From: Idiomarina loihiensis
GTDB lineage: Bacteria; Pseudomonadota; Gammaproteobacteria; Enterobacterales; Alteromonadaceae
Reading direction: 5' to 3'
Length of the DNA stretch: 64,000 nucleotides
NCBI RefSeq assembly: GCF_024584785.1
Contig: NZ_CP074112.1
Span: 1,550,001-1,614,000 of the forward strand
Positions 9,839-16,459 of this stretch are shown one piece after another. The position numbers and the translations under genes are program-made. Each line of letters opens with the position of its first letter. The first letter of the stretch is position 1. Under the pieces are notes generated by a model. The model was not told the origin of the DNA and made no database searches. It saw nothing but the letters and a program-made list of their open reading frames with translations.

Positions 9839-10285
9839 ATGCAGCTAACCACTCAGTACACTGCTCAACGATTAGGCTTTGCCGGGCTTATTCCCTTTAT
9901 TGGGCTAACCTTGCTGGCCCTGCTGGATATCTATGGCGCCCAAGCAATACAACTTTTTATTATCTACAGCGCCATTATTTTCAGCTTCTTGGGTGGTGTA
10001 CACTGGGGGCTTAGCCTGCAACAGCCACAGCAAGACCAATCACGCAACCTGCAATGGAGTATGTTTCCGTCAGTCACCGGTTTTTTACTGTTAGTGTGGC
10101 AAGCCTTGCCTTGGTGCAGCGATACTCAGCTAGCTAGTCTAGCTATTTTAGCCCTGCTGCACCTATTTTGGCTGAATTACGAGCGACGCAAACTCAGCGA
10201 GCATGGCTGGTATCTTGAGCTTCGTAGTAGGCTCACCTTTACTGTAGTCGCGTTACATGTCATTTTATTGATCATTAGCATATAG
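9839..10285 (+). CDS. DUF3429 inner-membrane protein
   Basis: The 148-residue protein has four or five hydrophobic helices. The pattern GLIPFIGLTLLAL followed by FLGGVHWGL and a late NYERRKLSEHGWYL matches the DUF3429 family as I recall it. No catalytic function is known for that family. It follows the antiporter gene by 3 nt and is probably cotranscribed with it. A new iron-regulated unit (bfd) starts after it. Confidence 0.75.
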   Translation: MQLTTQYTAQRLGFAGLIPFIGLTLLALLDIYGAQAIQLFIIYSAIIFSFLGGVHWGLSLQQPQQDQSRNLQWSMFPSVTGFLLLVWQALPWCSDTQLASLAILALLHLFWLNYERRKLSEHGWYLELRSRLTFTVVALHVILLIISI

Positions 10286-10292
10286 CGCTATT

Positions 10293-10311
10293 GCAAATCA
10301 TTCTCATTAAG
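10293..10311. promoter_or_regulatory. Weak Fur-box-like site upstream of bfd
   Basis: About 12 of 19 positions match the Fur consensus, with the right half TCATTA intact. It lies about 36 nt before the bfd start codon, where Fur control of Bfd is known in other gammaproteobacteria. Confidence 0.45.
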
Positions 10312-10346
10312 TTTATCATCTCTCTAGTTGTTGCTAGGAGATGATT

Positions 10347-10568
10347 ATGTACGTGTGTTTATGCAAAGGGGTCAGTGATAAAACCATCCGTCGCGCGGTG
10401 GACGATGGCCTTTCTAGCATGCGCGAATTACGCCAGCAGTATGGTGTAGGCAGCCAGTGTGGCTGCTGTACTCAGTGCGCAAAAACGGTGTTAAAAGAAG
10501 CCGTTGCCGAACGCAAACAACAAAAACAATTCGAAACTTTATTGCCAATTCAGGTGTGCTACGCTTAA
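10347..10568 (+). CDS. bfd: Bacterioferritin-associated ferredoxin
   Basis: I start this 73-residue protein at the second ATG (10347), because the AGGAG at 10336-10340 is 6 nt upstream of it and abuts the first ATG. The four cluster cysteines are in MYVCLCKGVSD and VGSQCGCCTQC, the [2Fe-2S] pattern of Bfd. Bfd docks on bacterioferritin and delivers electrons through the haem to mobilise stored iron. The two bacterioferritin genes follow directly, and a Fur-like site precedes the gene, so the unit should respond to iron. Confidence 0.93.
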   Translation: MYVCLCKGVSDKTIRRAVDDGLSSMRELRQQYGVGSQCGCCTQCAKTVLKEAVAERKQQKQFETLLPIQVCYA

Positions 10569-10603
10569 GCTGTTACCCAAAGGAAACAGTTAGGAGTATC
10601 ACC

Positions 10604-11074
10604 ATGCATGGCAAACCACAGGTTTTATCTGAACTAAACCGCATACTTACGCGTAAACTTACCGCGATTAATCAATACTTTTTGCATGCCCGCATGTATC
10701 GCAACTGGGGCTTCGAAGCTCTCAACCAAGCCGCCTATAAAGCCTCTATTCATGAAATGAAACACGCCGATAAAATCATCGAGCGTATTTTGTTTTTAGA
10801 TGGCCTACCTAACCTGCAAGACCTAGGCAAATTATACATAGGTGAAGATCCTGAAGAGTCCTTGCAGCTTGATCAGCAAGTGCAAGCCGCCGATGTGACT
10901 GAGCTACGCAGCGCTATTAAACACTGTGAACAAGCCCAAGACTACGTTAGCCGAGATCTGCTCACCGAGATATTAGAACAACAAGAAGATTATCTAGATT
11001 GGTTAGATACCCAACTCGATCTGCTAGGCAAACTTGGCGTGCCTATGTATCTGCAAACCAAACTATCAGATTAA
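10604..11074 (+). CDS. bfr: Bacterioferritin, haem-ligand subunit with a degenerate ferroxidase centre
   Basis: The ATG at 10604 has TAGGAG 8 nt upstream and gives a 156-residue protein of normal bacterioferritin length. Aligned by eye with E. coli Bfr it keeps the haem-ligand Met52 (HEMKHADK) together with Glu51 and His54. The other ferroxidase ligands are replaced: Glu18 by Lys ([10 protein letters not shown]), Glu94 by Gln, Glu127 by Gln and His130 by Tyr ([11 protein letters not shown]). It should therefore bind haem but not oxidise iron efficiently on its own. The neighbour at 11096 has the reverse pattern, so a mixed 24-mer is likely. Confidence 0.9.
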   Translation: MHGKPQVLSELNRILTRKLTAINQYFLHARMYRNWGFEALNQAAYKASIHEMKHADKIIERILFLDGLPNLQDLGKLYIGEDPEESLQLDQQVQAADVTELRSAIKHCEQAQDYVSRDLLTEILEQQEDYLDWLDTQLDLLGKLGVPMYLQTKLSD

Positions 11075-11095
11075 CAGAACCTAGGAGTAGTGATC

Positions 11096-11569
11096 ATGAG
11101 CTTTGATGCAAGCGCTGTAGCCGCGCAGTTAAATCGTCTGTTGGCCTTTGAGTTAACCTCCATTGACCAATACACAGCCCATTCACGCATTTACGAAGAT
11201 ATGGGCTTGAATGCATTGTATGAAAGAATTAACCATGAAGTGGATGATGAGCGTGGTCATGCAGACCTGCTGATTCGCCGAATTTTATTTTTGGGTGAAC
11301 AACCTAACTTAGAGCAACGCGAACCACACACCATCGCCACCGACGTACCCACCATGCTGGCTAACGATTTAGAACTGGAGCACAACAACGCCAAAACGCT
11401 GCGTGAGGTCATTCAATTTTGTGAGCAACAGGGTGACTTTGTAAGTCGTGACATGCTGGTCGGCATTCTCAAAGATACCGAAGAAGACCATGCCTATTGG
11501 TTACGACAACAACTACGTCTGATTGAGCGATTAGGTTTAGCGCTATTTTTGCAAGCCCGCATGAGTTAA
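11096..11569 (+). CDS. bfr: Bacterioferritin, ferroxidase subunit lacking the haem Met
   Basis: The ATG at 11096 is preferred over the GTG at 11090 because AGGAG (11083-11087) is 8 nt upstream. The 157-residue protein keeps the ferroxidase ligands by alignment: Glu near residue 19 (AFELTSIDQY), Glu and His in DDERGHAD, Glu in ANDLELEH, and Glu and His in DTEEDHAYWL. The position of the haem Met is Arg (DERGH), so it should not ligate haem by itself. It complements the preceding gene, with 21 nt between them. The motif DTEEDH has one residue more than E. coli Bfr. Confidence 0.88.
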   Translation: MSFDASAVAAQLNRLLAFELTSIDQYTAHSRIYEDMGLNALYERINHEVDDERGHADLLIRRILFLGEQPNLEQREPHTIATDVPTMLANDLELEHNNAKTLREVIQFCEQQGDFVSRDMLVGILKDTEEDHAYWLRQQLRLIERLGLALFLQARMS

Positions 11570-11573
11570 GCCT

Positions 11574-12596
11574 ATGGAGCAACTACTAAACCAAATAAGT
11601 AGTTTTTTTCATTGGTTTGAGCACGAAATCTTTACCGTAGGTGAAACCGCTATCACCTACGGTTCTGTAGCTCGACTGCTATTCATTTTAATCATCACCT
11701 ACGTGGTGTCGCGAGTACTCCAAAATGCCTTGCGGCGCTTTGCTAGCTATCGTAAATCGATGGCGCAGTCGTCCGTATACGCCCTCACCCGCATTACGCA
11801 CTATGTGGTAATGCTGGTTGGTTTTTTAGTGGCCATATCTTCCGTCGGGATCGATCTCACTAAGTTTGCCATTTTTGCCAGTGCACTGGGTATTGGTGTC
11901 GGTTTTGGTTTACAGAACCTGATCAGCAACTTTACCGCCGGTATCATGTTGCTGTTCGAAAAAACGCTAAAGGTTGGCGACTTTGTTGAACTCGAATCTG
12001 GCGTGACCGGTGAAGTGAAAGAAATCAATATTCGCAGTACCATCATCACCACCAACGACAACATTGATATTATCGTGCCAAACTCTGAGTTTGTCAGTGG
12101 CCGCGTGACCAATTGGACCATGCGCGACACATATCGGCGTATTCATGTGCCCTTTGGCGTCGCCTATGGAACCGATAAAGAACTGGTACGAAAGGCTGTC
12201 TTAGAAGCCGCAGAACGAGTGCCTCATACCCTACAGGATGGCACCCATAAACCACCCCAAGTGTGGTTCGTAGAGTTTGGTGATAGTTCACTTAATTTTG
12301 AGTTGGTGGCCTGGCTGAAACCCGAAGCCGTTAATCGCCCTGGCGCCGTTAAAGCCGCCTTCTTGTGGGAAATCCATACGTCACTTGAAGAGTACAAGAT
12401 TGAAGTGCCTTTCCCGCAACGGGATCTGCATATTCGTAGTTGGTCTGAACATGCGGTGATGCCACACAGCCGCGCCAGCACCAGCGGCTTACAGAAACAG
12501 CAAGAATTAGAGCAGCAACAAGAAGCTGGTGCCACCGCTGAGCCCAGTGCCGACCCCGAGCAGCGTCCAGAAAATGACGCTGCTAAGGATCTTTAA
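11574..12596 (+). CDS. mscS: Small-conductance mechanosensitive channel, MscS family
   Basis: The 340-residue protein has three N-terminal membrane helices. The third contains FAIFASALGIGVGFGLQNLI, the glycine/alanine-rich pore helix of MscS. The beta domain follows (GDFVELESGVTGEVKEINIR, IIVPNSEFV, RVTNWTMRD) and then the mixed cytoplasmic vestibule. The last 50 residues are Gln-, Glu- and Ala-rich and probably disordered. The channel opens under membrane tension and protects against osmotic downshock. It starts 4 nt after the second bacterioferritin gene and may be cotranscribed. Confidence 0.92.
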   Translation: MEQLLNQISSFFHWFEHEIFTVGETAITYGSVARLLFILIITYVVSRVLQNALRRFASYRKSMAQSSVYALTRITHYVVMLVGFLVAISSVGIDLTKFAIFASALGIGVGFGLQNLISNFTAGIMLLFEKTLKVGDFVELESGVTGEVKEINIRSTIITTNDNIDIIVPNSEFVSGRVTNWTMRDTYRRIHVPFGVAYGTDKELVRKAVLEAAERVPHTLQDGTHKPPQVWFVEFGDSSLNFELVAWLKPEAVNRPGAVKAAFLWEIHTSLEEYKIEVPFPQRDLHIRSWSEHAVMPHSRASTSGLQKQQELEQQQEAGATAEPSADPEQRPENDAAKDL

Positions 12597-12610
12597 TAAA
12601 TAATCCCGCA

Positions 12611-12634
12611 GAACAGCTAGCCCGCTAGCTGTTC
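12611..12634. terminator. Hairpin between mscS and prpE, possible shared terminator
   Basis: A perfect 10-bp stem (GAACAGCTAG with CTAGCTGTTC) closes a CCCG loop. It overlaps the stop codon of prpE and follows the mscS stop by 14 nt. No long T-run follows on either strand, so intrinsic termination would be weak. Confidence 0.4.
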
Positions 12635-14491
12635 GCGTAATTCATCAATACAACTAGGATCATCTATCGTTGATGGCACTTGTACCGGCTCGCCATCGGC
12701 TAATTGGCGCAATACCCGGCGTAAAATTTTGCCAGAACGAGTTTTCGGTAACCGCGGCACCACTAAAATCCGCTTCAGACAAGCTACCGCACCAATCTCA
12801 TCCCGCACCAGCTGCACTAACCGAGCCGTGAGTTCTTCAGCACTCATCTGTACCCCATCTTTAGTGATGACCAGCCCCACCGGCACTTGTCCTTTCAGTT
12901 CATCATGCACACCAATCACAGCGCACTCAGCCACGGCATTGTCCTGCGCCAGAATCTCTTCCATCTCACCGGTAGACAAACGATGCCCGGCAACGTTTAT
13001 CACATCATCGGTACGCCCCATGATAAACACATAGCCATCATCGTCTTTATAGCCACCGTCACCGGTACTGTAGTAGCCCTCAAATTCACTCAGATAACCA
13101 CTGACAAAACGCTCTTCGTTATTCCAAATAGTGGTTAAGCACCCTGGCGGCAACGGCAATTTAATCGCTACCGCACCTTGCTCGTTAGGCCCTACCGGTT
13201 GCCCTTTATAATCCAATATTTGCACATCATAACCAGGTAGTGGCAAGGTGGCTGAACCAGGTTTAATCGGATGCTCAGCCGCGCCCACCGGGTTAGCACA
13301 AATTGGCCAGCCTGATTCCGTTTGCCACCAATGGTCGTACACCGGCTTACCGGTAATGGCTGTGGTCCATTCATAGGTAGCCGGATCTAACCGCTCACCC
13401 GCCATGTAAATACGTTGCAACTTAGATAAATCGTAGCCTGCTAACAACAGTCCTTCTGGGTCTTCTTTTTTCACCGCCCGAAACGCTGTAGGAGCAGAGA
13501 ACAAGACATTGACACCATACTCTGCACACACCCGCCAAAACGCGCCAGCGTCCGGCGTACGCACGGGTTTACCCTCGTACAGCACCGTCGTTACACCAGC
13601 CAGCAGGGGCCCATAGACAATATAAGAATGCCCCACAACCCAACCCACATCCGAGGCCGTAAACATCACCTGCCCGGGCTTTAAGCCGTACACTAAATTC
13701 ATCGAATAATGCAACGCCACCGCGTAGCCACCCGTGTCTCGCACCACCCCCTTCGGCTTACCCGTAGTGCCCGAGGTGTACAACACGTACAACGGATCTG
13801 TCGCGGCAACCACCGTACATTCGGCCGGCGACACCCCTTGCAGCCCTTGCTGCCAATCAATATCACGCTCTGGCAATAACTCAGCCTGACACTCCGGGCG
13901 CTGCCACACAATCACTTGCGCCGGCTTGTGGTTCGCTTCCTCAATGGCTTTATCTACCATCGGCTTATAAGGAATCACTCGATTCACCTCAATGCCGCAC
14001 GACGCCGTCACTATCACTTTGGGTGTCGCATCATCAATCCGCACCGCCAATTCATGCGGTGCAAATCCACCGAACACTACCGAATGCACTGCTCCAAGCC
14101 GCGCACAGGCCAACATCGCAATCGCCGCCTGCGGAATCATCGGCATATAAATCACCACCCGGTCGCCTTTCTTCACATGCTGCTTTTTCAACAAACCAGC
14201 AAACAGCGCCACCTGATCACGCAACTCACGAAAGGTGTAGCTTGCTTTAGCACCACTCACCGGTGAATCATAAATCAACGCCAGTTGATCACCACGACCA
14301 TTATCCACGTGATAATCCAGCGCCATGAAAGACACATTTAGCTCACCATCAGCAAACCAATCCGCACAGCCATTAGGTTTGAGCGATACAGCTTGCTGCG
14401 GCTCTTTAAACCAATGCAGCTTCTTCGCTTGCTGTAACCAAAAAGCGTCGCGGCGTTGCAACGATGACTCATATTCTCGGGGGTAACTCAT
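12617..14491 (-). CDS. prpE: Propionyl-CoA synthetase (acyl-CoA synthetase)
   Basis: The 624-residue enzyme has the full adenylate-forming fold. The phosphate-binding P-loop is YTSGTTGKPKGVVRDTGG, the aspartate hinge is YYSTGDGGYKDDDGY, and the C-terminal SGKILRR carries the catalytic Lys that is regulated by acetylation in this family. Length and N-terminus (YESSLQRRDAFWLQQAKKL) fit PrpE better than acetyl-CoA synthetase Acs, which is longer. It converts propionate, CoA and ATP to propionyl-CoA. No other methylcitrate-cycle genes are nearby, so its in vivo acid could be acetate or propionate. Confidence 0.85.
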   Translation of the reverse strand: MSYPREYESSLQRRDAFWLQQAKKLHWFKEPQQAVSLKPNGCADWFADGELNVSFMALDYHVDNGRGDQLALIYDSPVSGAKASYTFRELRDQVALFAGLLKKQHVKKGDRVVIYMPMIPQAAIAMLACARLGAVHSVVFGGFAPHELAVRIDDATPKVIVTASCGIEVNRVIPYKPMVDKAIEEANHKPAQVIVWQRPECQAELLPERDIDWQQGLQGVSPAECTVVAATDPLYVLYTSGTTGKPKGVVRDTGGYAVALHYSMNLVYGLKPGQVMFTASDVGWVVGHSYIVYGPLLAGVTTVLYEGKPVRTPDAGAFWRVCAEYGVNVLFSAPTAFRAVKKEDPEGLLLAGYDLSKLQRIYMAGERLDPATYEWTTAITGKPVYDHWWQTESGWPICANPVGAAEHPIKPGSATLPLPGYDVQILDYKGQPVGPNEQGAVAIKLPLPPGCLTTIWNNEERFVSGYLSEFEGYYSTGDGGYKDDDGYVFIMGRTDDVINVAGHRLSTGEMEEILAQDNAVAECAVIGVHDELKGQVPVGLVITKDGVQMSAEELTARLVQLVRDEIGAVACLKRILVVPRLPKTRSGKILRRVLRQLADGEPVQVPSTIDDPSCIDELREQLAG

Positions 14492-14616
14492 GGTAGGCCT
14501 CTCAAAGTTTGTACTGCAATGCCCCTAGAGTAGCCCAGCCAGTAAATATTCCCATTCGACTTAGGTATGAAAAAGTGCAAAGACTGAGTTAATCGCTCCG
14601 GATCACCACAAGTCTG

Positions 14617-14645
14617 TTGATTTACCCCCAGCTTTTCCCTATCAT
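14617..14645 (+). promoter_or_regulatory. sigma-70 promoter of tRNA-Ser
   Basis: TTGATT (14617-14622) and TATCAT (14640-14645) are 17 nt apart. The tRNA begins 12 nt after the -10 box, and the bases between (ACCGCC) are GC-rich as in stringently controlled stable-RNA promoters. Confidence 0.65.
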
Positions 14646-14657
14646 ACCGCCACTTCT

Positions 14658-14748
14658 GGAGAGGTGTCCGAGTGGCTGAAGGAGCACGCCTGGAAAGTGT
14701 GTATACGCTAACCGCGTATCGAGGGTTCGAATCCCTCTCTCTCCGCCA
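14658..14748 (+). tRNA. tRNA-Ser(GGA)
   Basis: This 91-nt gene has a 7-bp acceptor stem (GGAGAGG with TCTCTCC), an anticodon arm with loop CTGGAAA (anticodon GGA, reading UCC and UCU), the long variable arm of class II tRNAs, the T loop TTCGAAT and an encoded CCA end. A terminator follows directly. The prophage is inserted 46 nt downstream. Confidence 0.97.
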
Positions 14749-14758
14749 GATACAAAAC

Positions 14759-14782
14759 AACCGCCCTTGTGGCGGTTTTTTT
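14759..14782 (+). terminator. Intrinsic terminator after tRNA-Ser
   Basis: AACCGCC and GGCGGTT form a 7-bp stem over a CTTGT loop, followed by a run of T. The same element ends each unit of the 174-bp array on the other side of the prophage. Confidence 0.85.
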
Positions 14783-14788
14783 GTATGT

Positions 14789-14793
14789 GAAGG
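14789..14793. repeat. Target-site duplication, left copy (GAAGG)
   Basis: GAAGG abuts the TGTA end of the prophage and is repeated at 51716-51720. Five bases is the duplication length of Mu transposition. Confidence 0.9.
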
Positions 14794-14840
14794 TGTAACG
14801 AGTCACTGGTTTGAGACAACGCTCCATCAAGAATGAAACA
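14794..14840. repeat. Prophage left terminal inverted repeat
   Basis: The first 47 nt match the inverted last 47 nt of the prophage at about 35 positions; GACAACG and TGAAACA are identical blocks. These are the presumed outermost transposase binding sites. Confidence 0.85.
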
Positions 14841-15172
14841 GGGAATAAGTGGGATTTTACGGAATTGAGCGGGACGAAACCCGCTTATTCTTTAGGGTTG
14901 GCCGATTTAGGGGTCTGGTCATATCGGCGCGCGGTGGACTTAATGAAATCGCTAGTAAAGTCCACTTAATTTATGGCCTTAAATAATCGTTAAAGTGGGC
15001 TTAAAGCTTTATTTGTAAGGCTTTAAATAATATTTCACTATTTAGATTGCCTGGAGAGTAAAAGACAATTGCCTCCTCCTTTTGTTACGGTGGACTTTTC
15101 TCTGGAAGCCTAGTGCAACCTAAATTATTCACCCAGAAAATGACTATCATTAAGTCCATAAATAAATTTTAT
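14841..15172. other. Non-coding left end of the prophage
   Basis: About 330 nt carry no credible gene. An inverted repeat GTGGACTT...AAGTCCAC lies at 14934-14965, and related AAGTGGGCTTAAAG and GTGGACTTTT blocks lie at about 14993 and 15090. In Mu this region holds inner transposase sites, so these AAGTGGAC-like repeats are candidates for that role. Confidence 0.45.
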
Positions 15173-16012
15173 TTAGCGATAGGACTCAATTCGAATAACC
15201 TTGCCTATTTTCTTTATCTTTTTAGCTTCCTCGTCGCTTAAGAGCTCATTCGGGTACTGCTCGTTGTCTGTCGATATTGAGACCCCGCTGACGCCAAAAT
15301 CTAATCGTCTAACAATAACCCGGCCGCGCGATTCAATTGCAAAAAGACCTGTTAGGTCGTTGACTCCACGTTCGTCAATAATCAACACATCACCTTGAAC
15401 CAGTGTTGGCCTCATTGAGTCGTCACTGGGGAAAATAGCCTTAAGTTTTTCCGGATTAAGGTTGTTATTTTTTACCCAGCTTCTCCTAAGTGGGTGGTAC
15501 CTATAGAGGTTAGAGTCCGAGATTTGAAATAGCGATTCATCCTGTGGATTCAGCACCTGAATTAAGACGAAGGATTCGAGCGGATCGCTAATCTCTGATA
15601 TGAACTCGAAAAATGCCTTGGTGTTTTGAACGCCTATAGTGTCGTACAAGTCGTGAATTCGATCGATCTTGGCCTCGGGAAGCCCAGGCACTAAAAGTCT
15701 ATCGAAAATAAGACTAAAAGACTTAACTACATTAGCGGTACTTTCTTCAGTTAGCTCAGAGTTTTTGTATATCTCCTTGGACTTCCTGTCTAGTTCCATT
15801 TTACCGGAGCCATTCAGAAGCCATAAAGGACTTACACCAAGATCTGAAAATTTGCGTAAAACAGCTATGGAGGGATTACTTATATCTCTCTCATTAGCTT
15901 GATAGCCCCGCATTGACAAATCAACCATTTGCGCGAGTTCAGTTTGGCTAAAACCAAGCTTCGTACGAGCGTATTTCAATCGTTTACCTATAGTATCAAG
16001 CTCATTATCCAT
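15173..16012 (-). CDS. Phage C repressor, HTH plus S24-like domain
   Basis: The 279-residue protein begins with a helix-turn-helix (LGFSQTELAQMVDLSMRGYQ, residues about 18-37). It ends in a LexA/CI-like domain with the Ser motif DDSMRPTLVQGDVLIIDE. The position that normally holds the catalytic Lys reads VIVRRLDF, with Arg instead, and I see no Ala-Gly cleavage site in the linker. It should keep the prophage silent by binding the operators between it and ner. Loss of self-cleavage would mean induction does not follow the usual RecA route. It is the only prophage gene on the minus strand. Confidence 0.85.
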   Translation of the reverse strand: MDNELDTIGKRLKYARTKLGFSQTELAQMVDLSMRGYQANERDISNPSIAVLRKFSDLGVSPLWLLNGSGKMELDRKSKEIYKNSELTEESTANVVKSFSLIFDRLLVPGLPEAKIDRIHDLYDTIGVQNTKAFFEFISEISDPLESFVLIQVLNPQDESLFQISDSNLYRYHPLRRSWVKNNNLNPEKLKAIFPSDDSMRPTLVQGDVLIIDERGVNDLTGLFAIESRGRVIVRRLDFGVSGVSISTDNEQYPNELLSDEEAKKIKKIGKVIRIESYR

Positions 16013-16057
16013 ATTTCCGCCTATTATTTACGCTTAAATATCAGCAACTTAAAGTAT

Positions 16058-16130
16058 TGAACAATATTATTAGACATTGCAGCATTGACATGAACATTAT
16101 GATTGTTCATTATCGTGTCTATGATGAACA
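16058..16130. promoter_or_regulatory. Operator cluster between repressor and ner (TGAACA half-sites)
   Basis: TGAACA or its complement TGTTCA occurs at 16058, 16091, 16104 and 16125. The middle pair makes a perfect inverted repeat TGAACA-N7-TGTTCA (16091-16109). The location between the divergent repressor and early genes fits repressor or Ner binding. Confidence 0.7.
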
Positions 16131-16459
16131 ACAAAAGCTGCAAAAAAGCCAGGGTAGCACCTGGCCCCGCTTCTGACATGCACCCTGCTGATGTAAAGTG
16201 CGCGTTAGAAAAGGCGGGCTGGTCTCTTCGCCAGTTATCAAAAAAACACAACCTCTCTCCGTCGGCATTCGCAAAAGCTCTTGTCACGCGAGTTCCGCGA
16301 CTTCAAAAAATAATTGCCGATGAACTAGGCATTAACCCATGGGATATATGGCCGTCGCGTTATGACGCCCAAAACAACCCAATAAAATTTAAGCGTGGGA
16401 GGAAGCCTAAAAATTATAGTACAGAATCGCGGCATCAGGGACAAGGAGCGGCGTCATGA
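16121..16459 (+). CDS. ner: Ner-like DNA-binding regulator
   Basis: The frame opens at a TTG at 16103, but the ATGs at 16121 and 16124 are more likely starts; the conserved part begins at MHPADVKCALEKAGWSLRQL. It continues with LSPSAFAKAL and ends its core with GINPWDIWPSRYD, the signature of Ner/Nlp-family proteins. In Mu, Ner shuts down repressor and early transcription. The basic C-terminal tail (KFKRGRKPKN) is longer than in Mu Ner. The gene overlaps the transposase start by ATGA. No clear Shine-Dalgarno precedes the ATGs, so the exact start is uncertain. Confidence 0.85.
   Translation: MMNNKSCKKARVAPGPASDMHPADVKCALEKAGWSLRQLSKKHNLSPSAFAKALVTRVPRLQKIIADELGINPWDIWPSRYDAQNNPIKFKRGRKPKNYSTESRHQGQGAAS

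Noticed and set aside
14789..14793. Integrase-type attachment site at tRNA-Ser
   Set aside because: No tyrosine or serine integrase is present. The 5-bp duplication and TGTA ends fit DDE transposition, and the longer similarity around the junction is due to the pre-existing 174-bp array.
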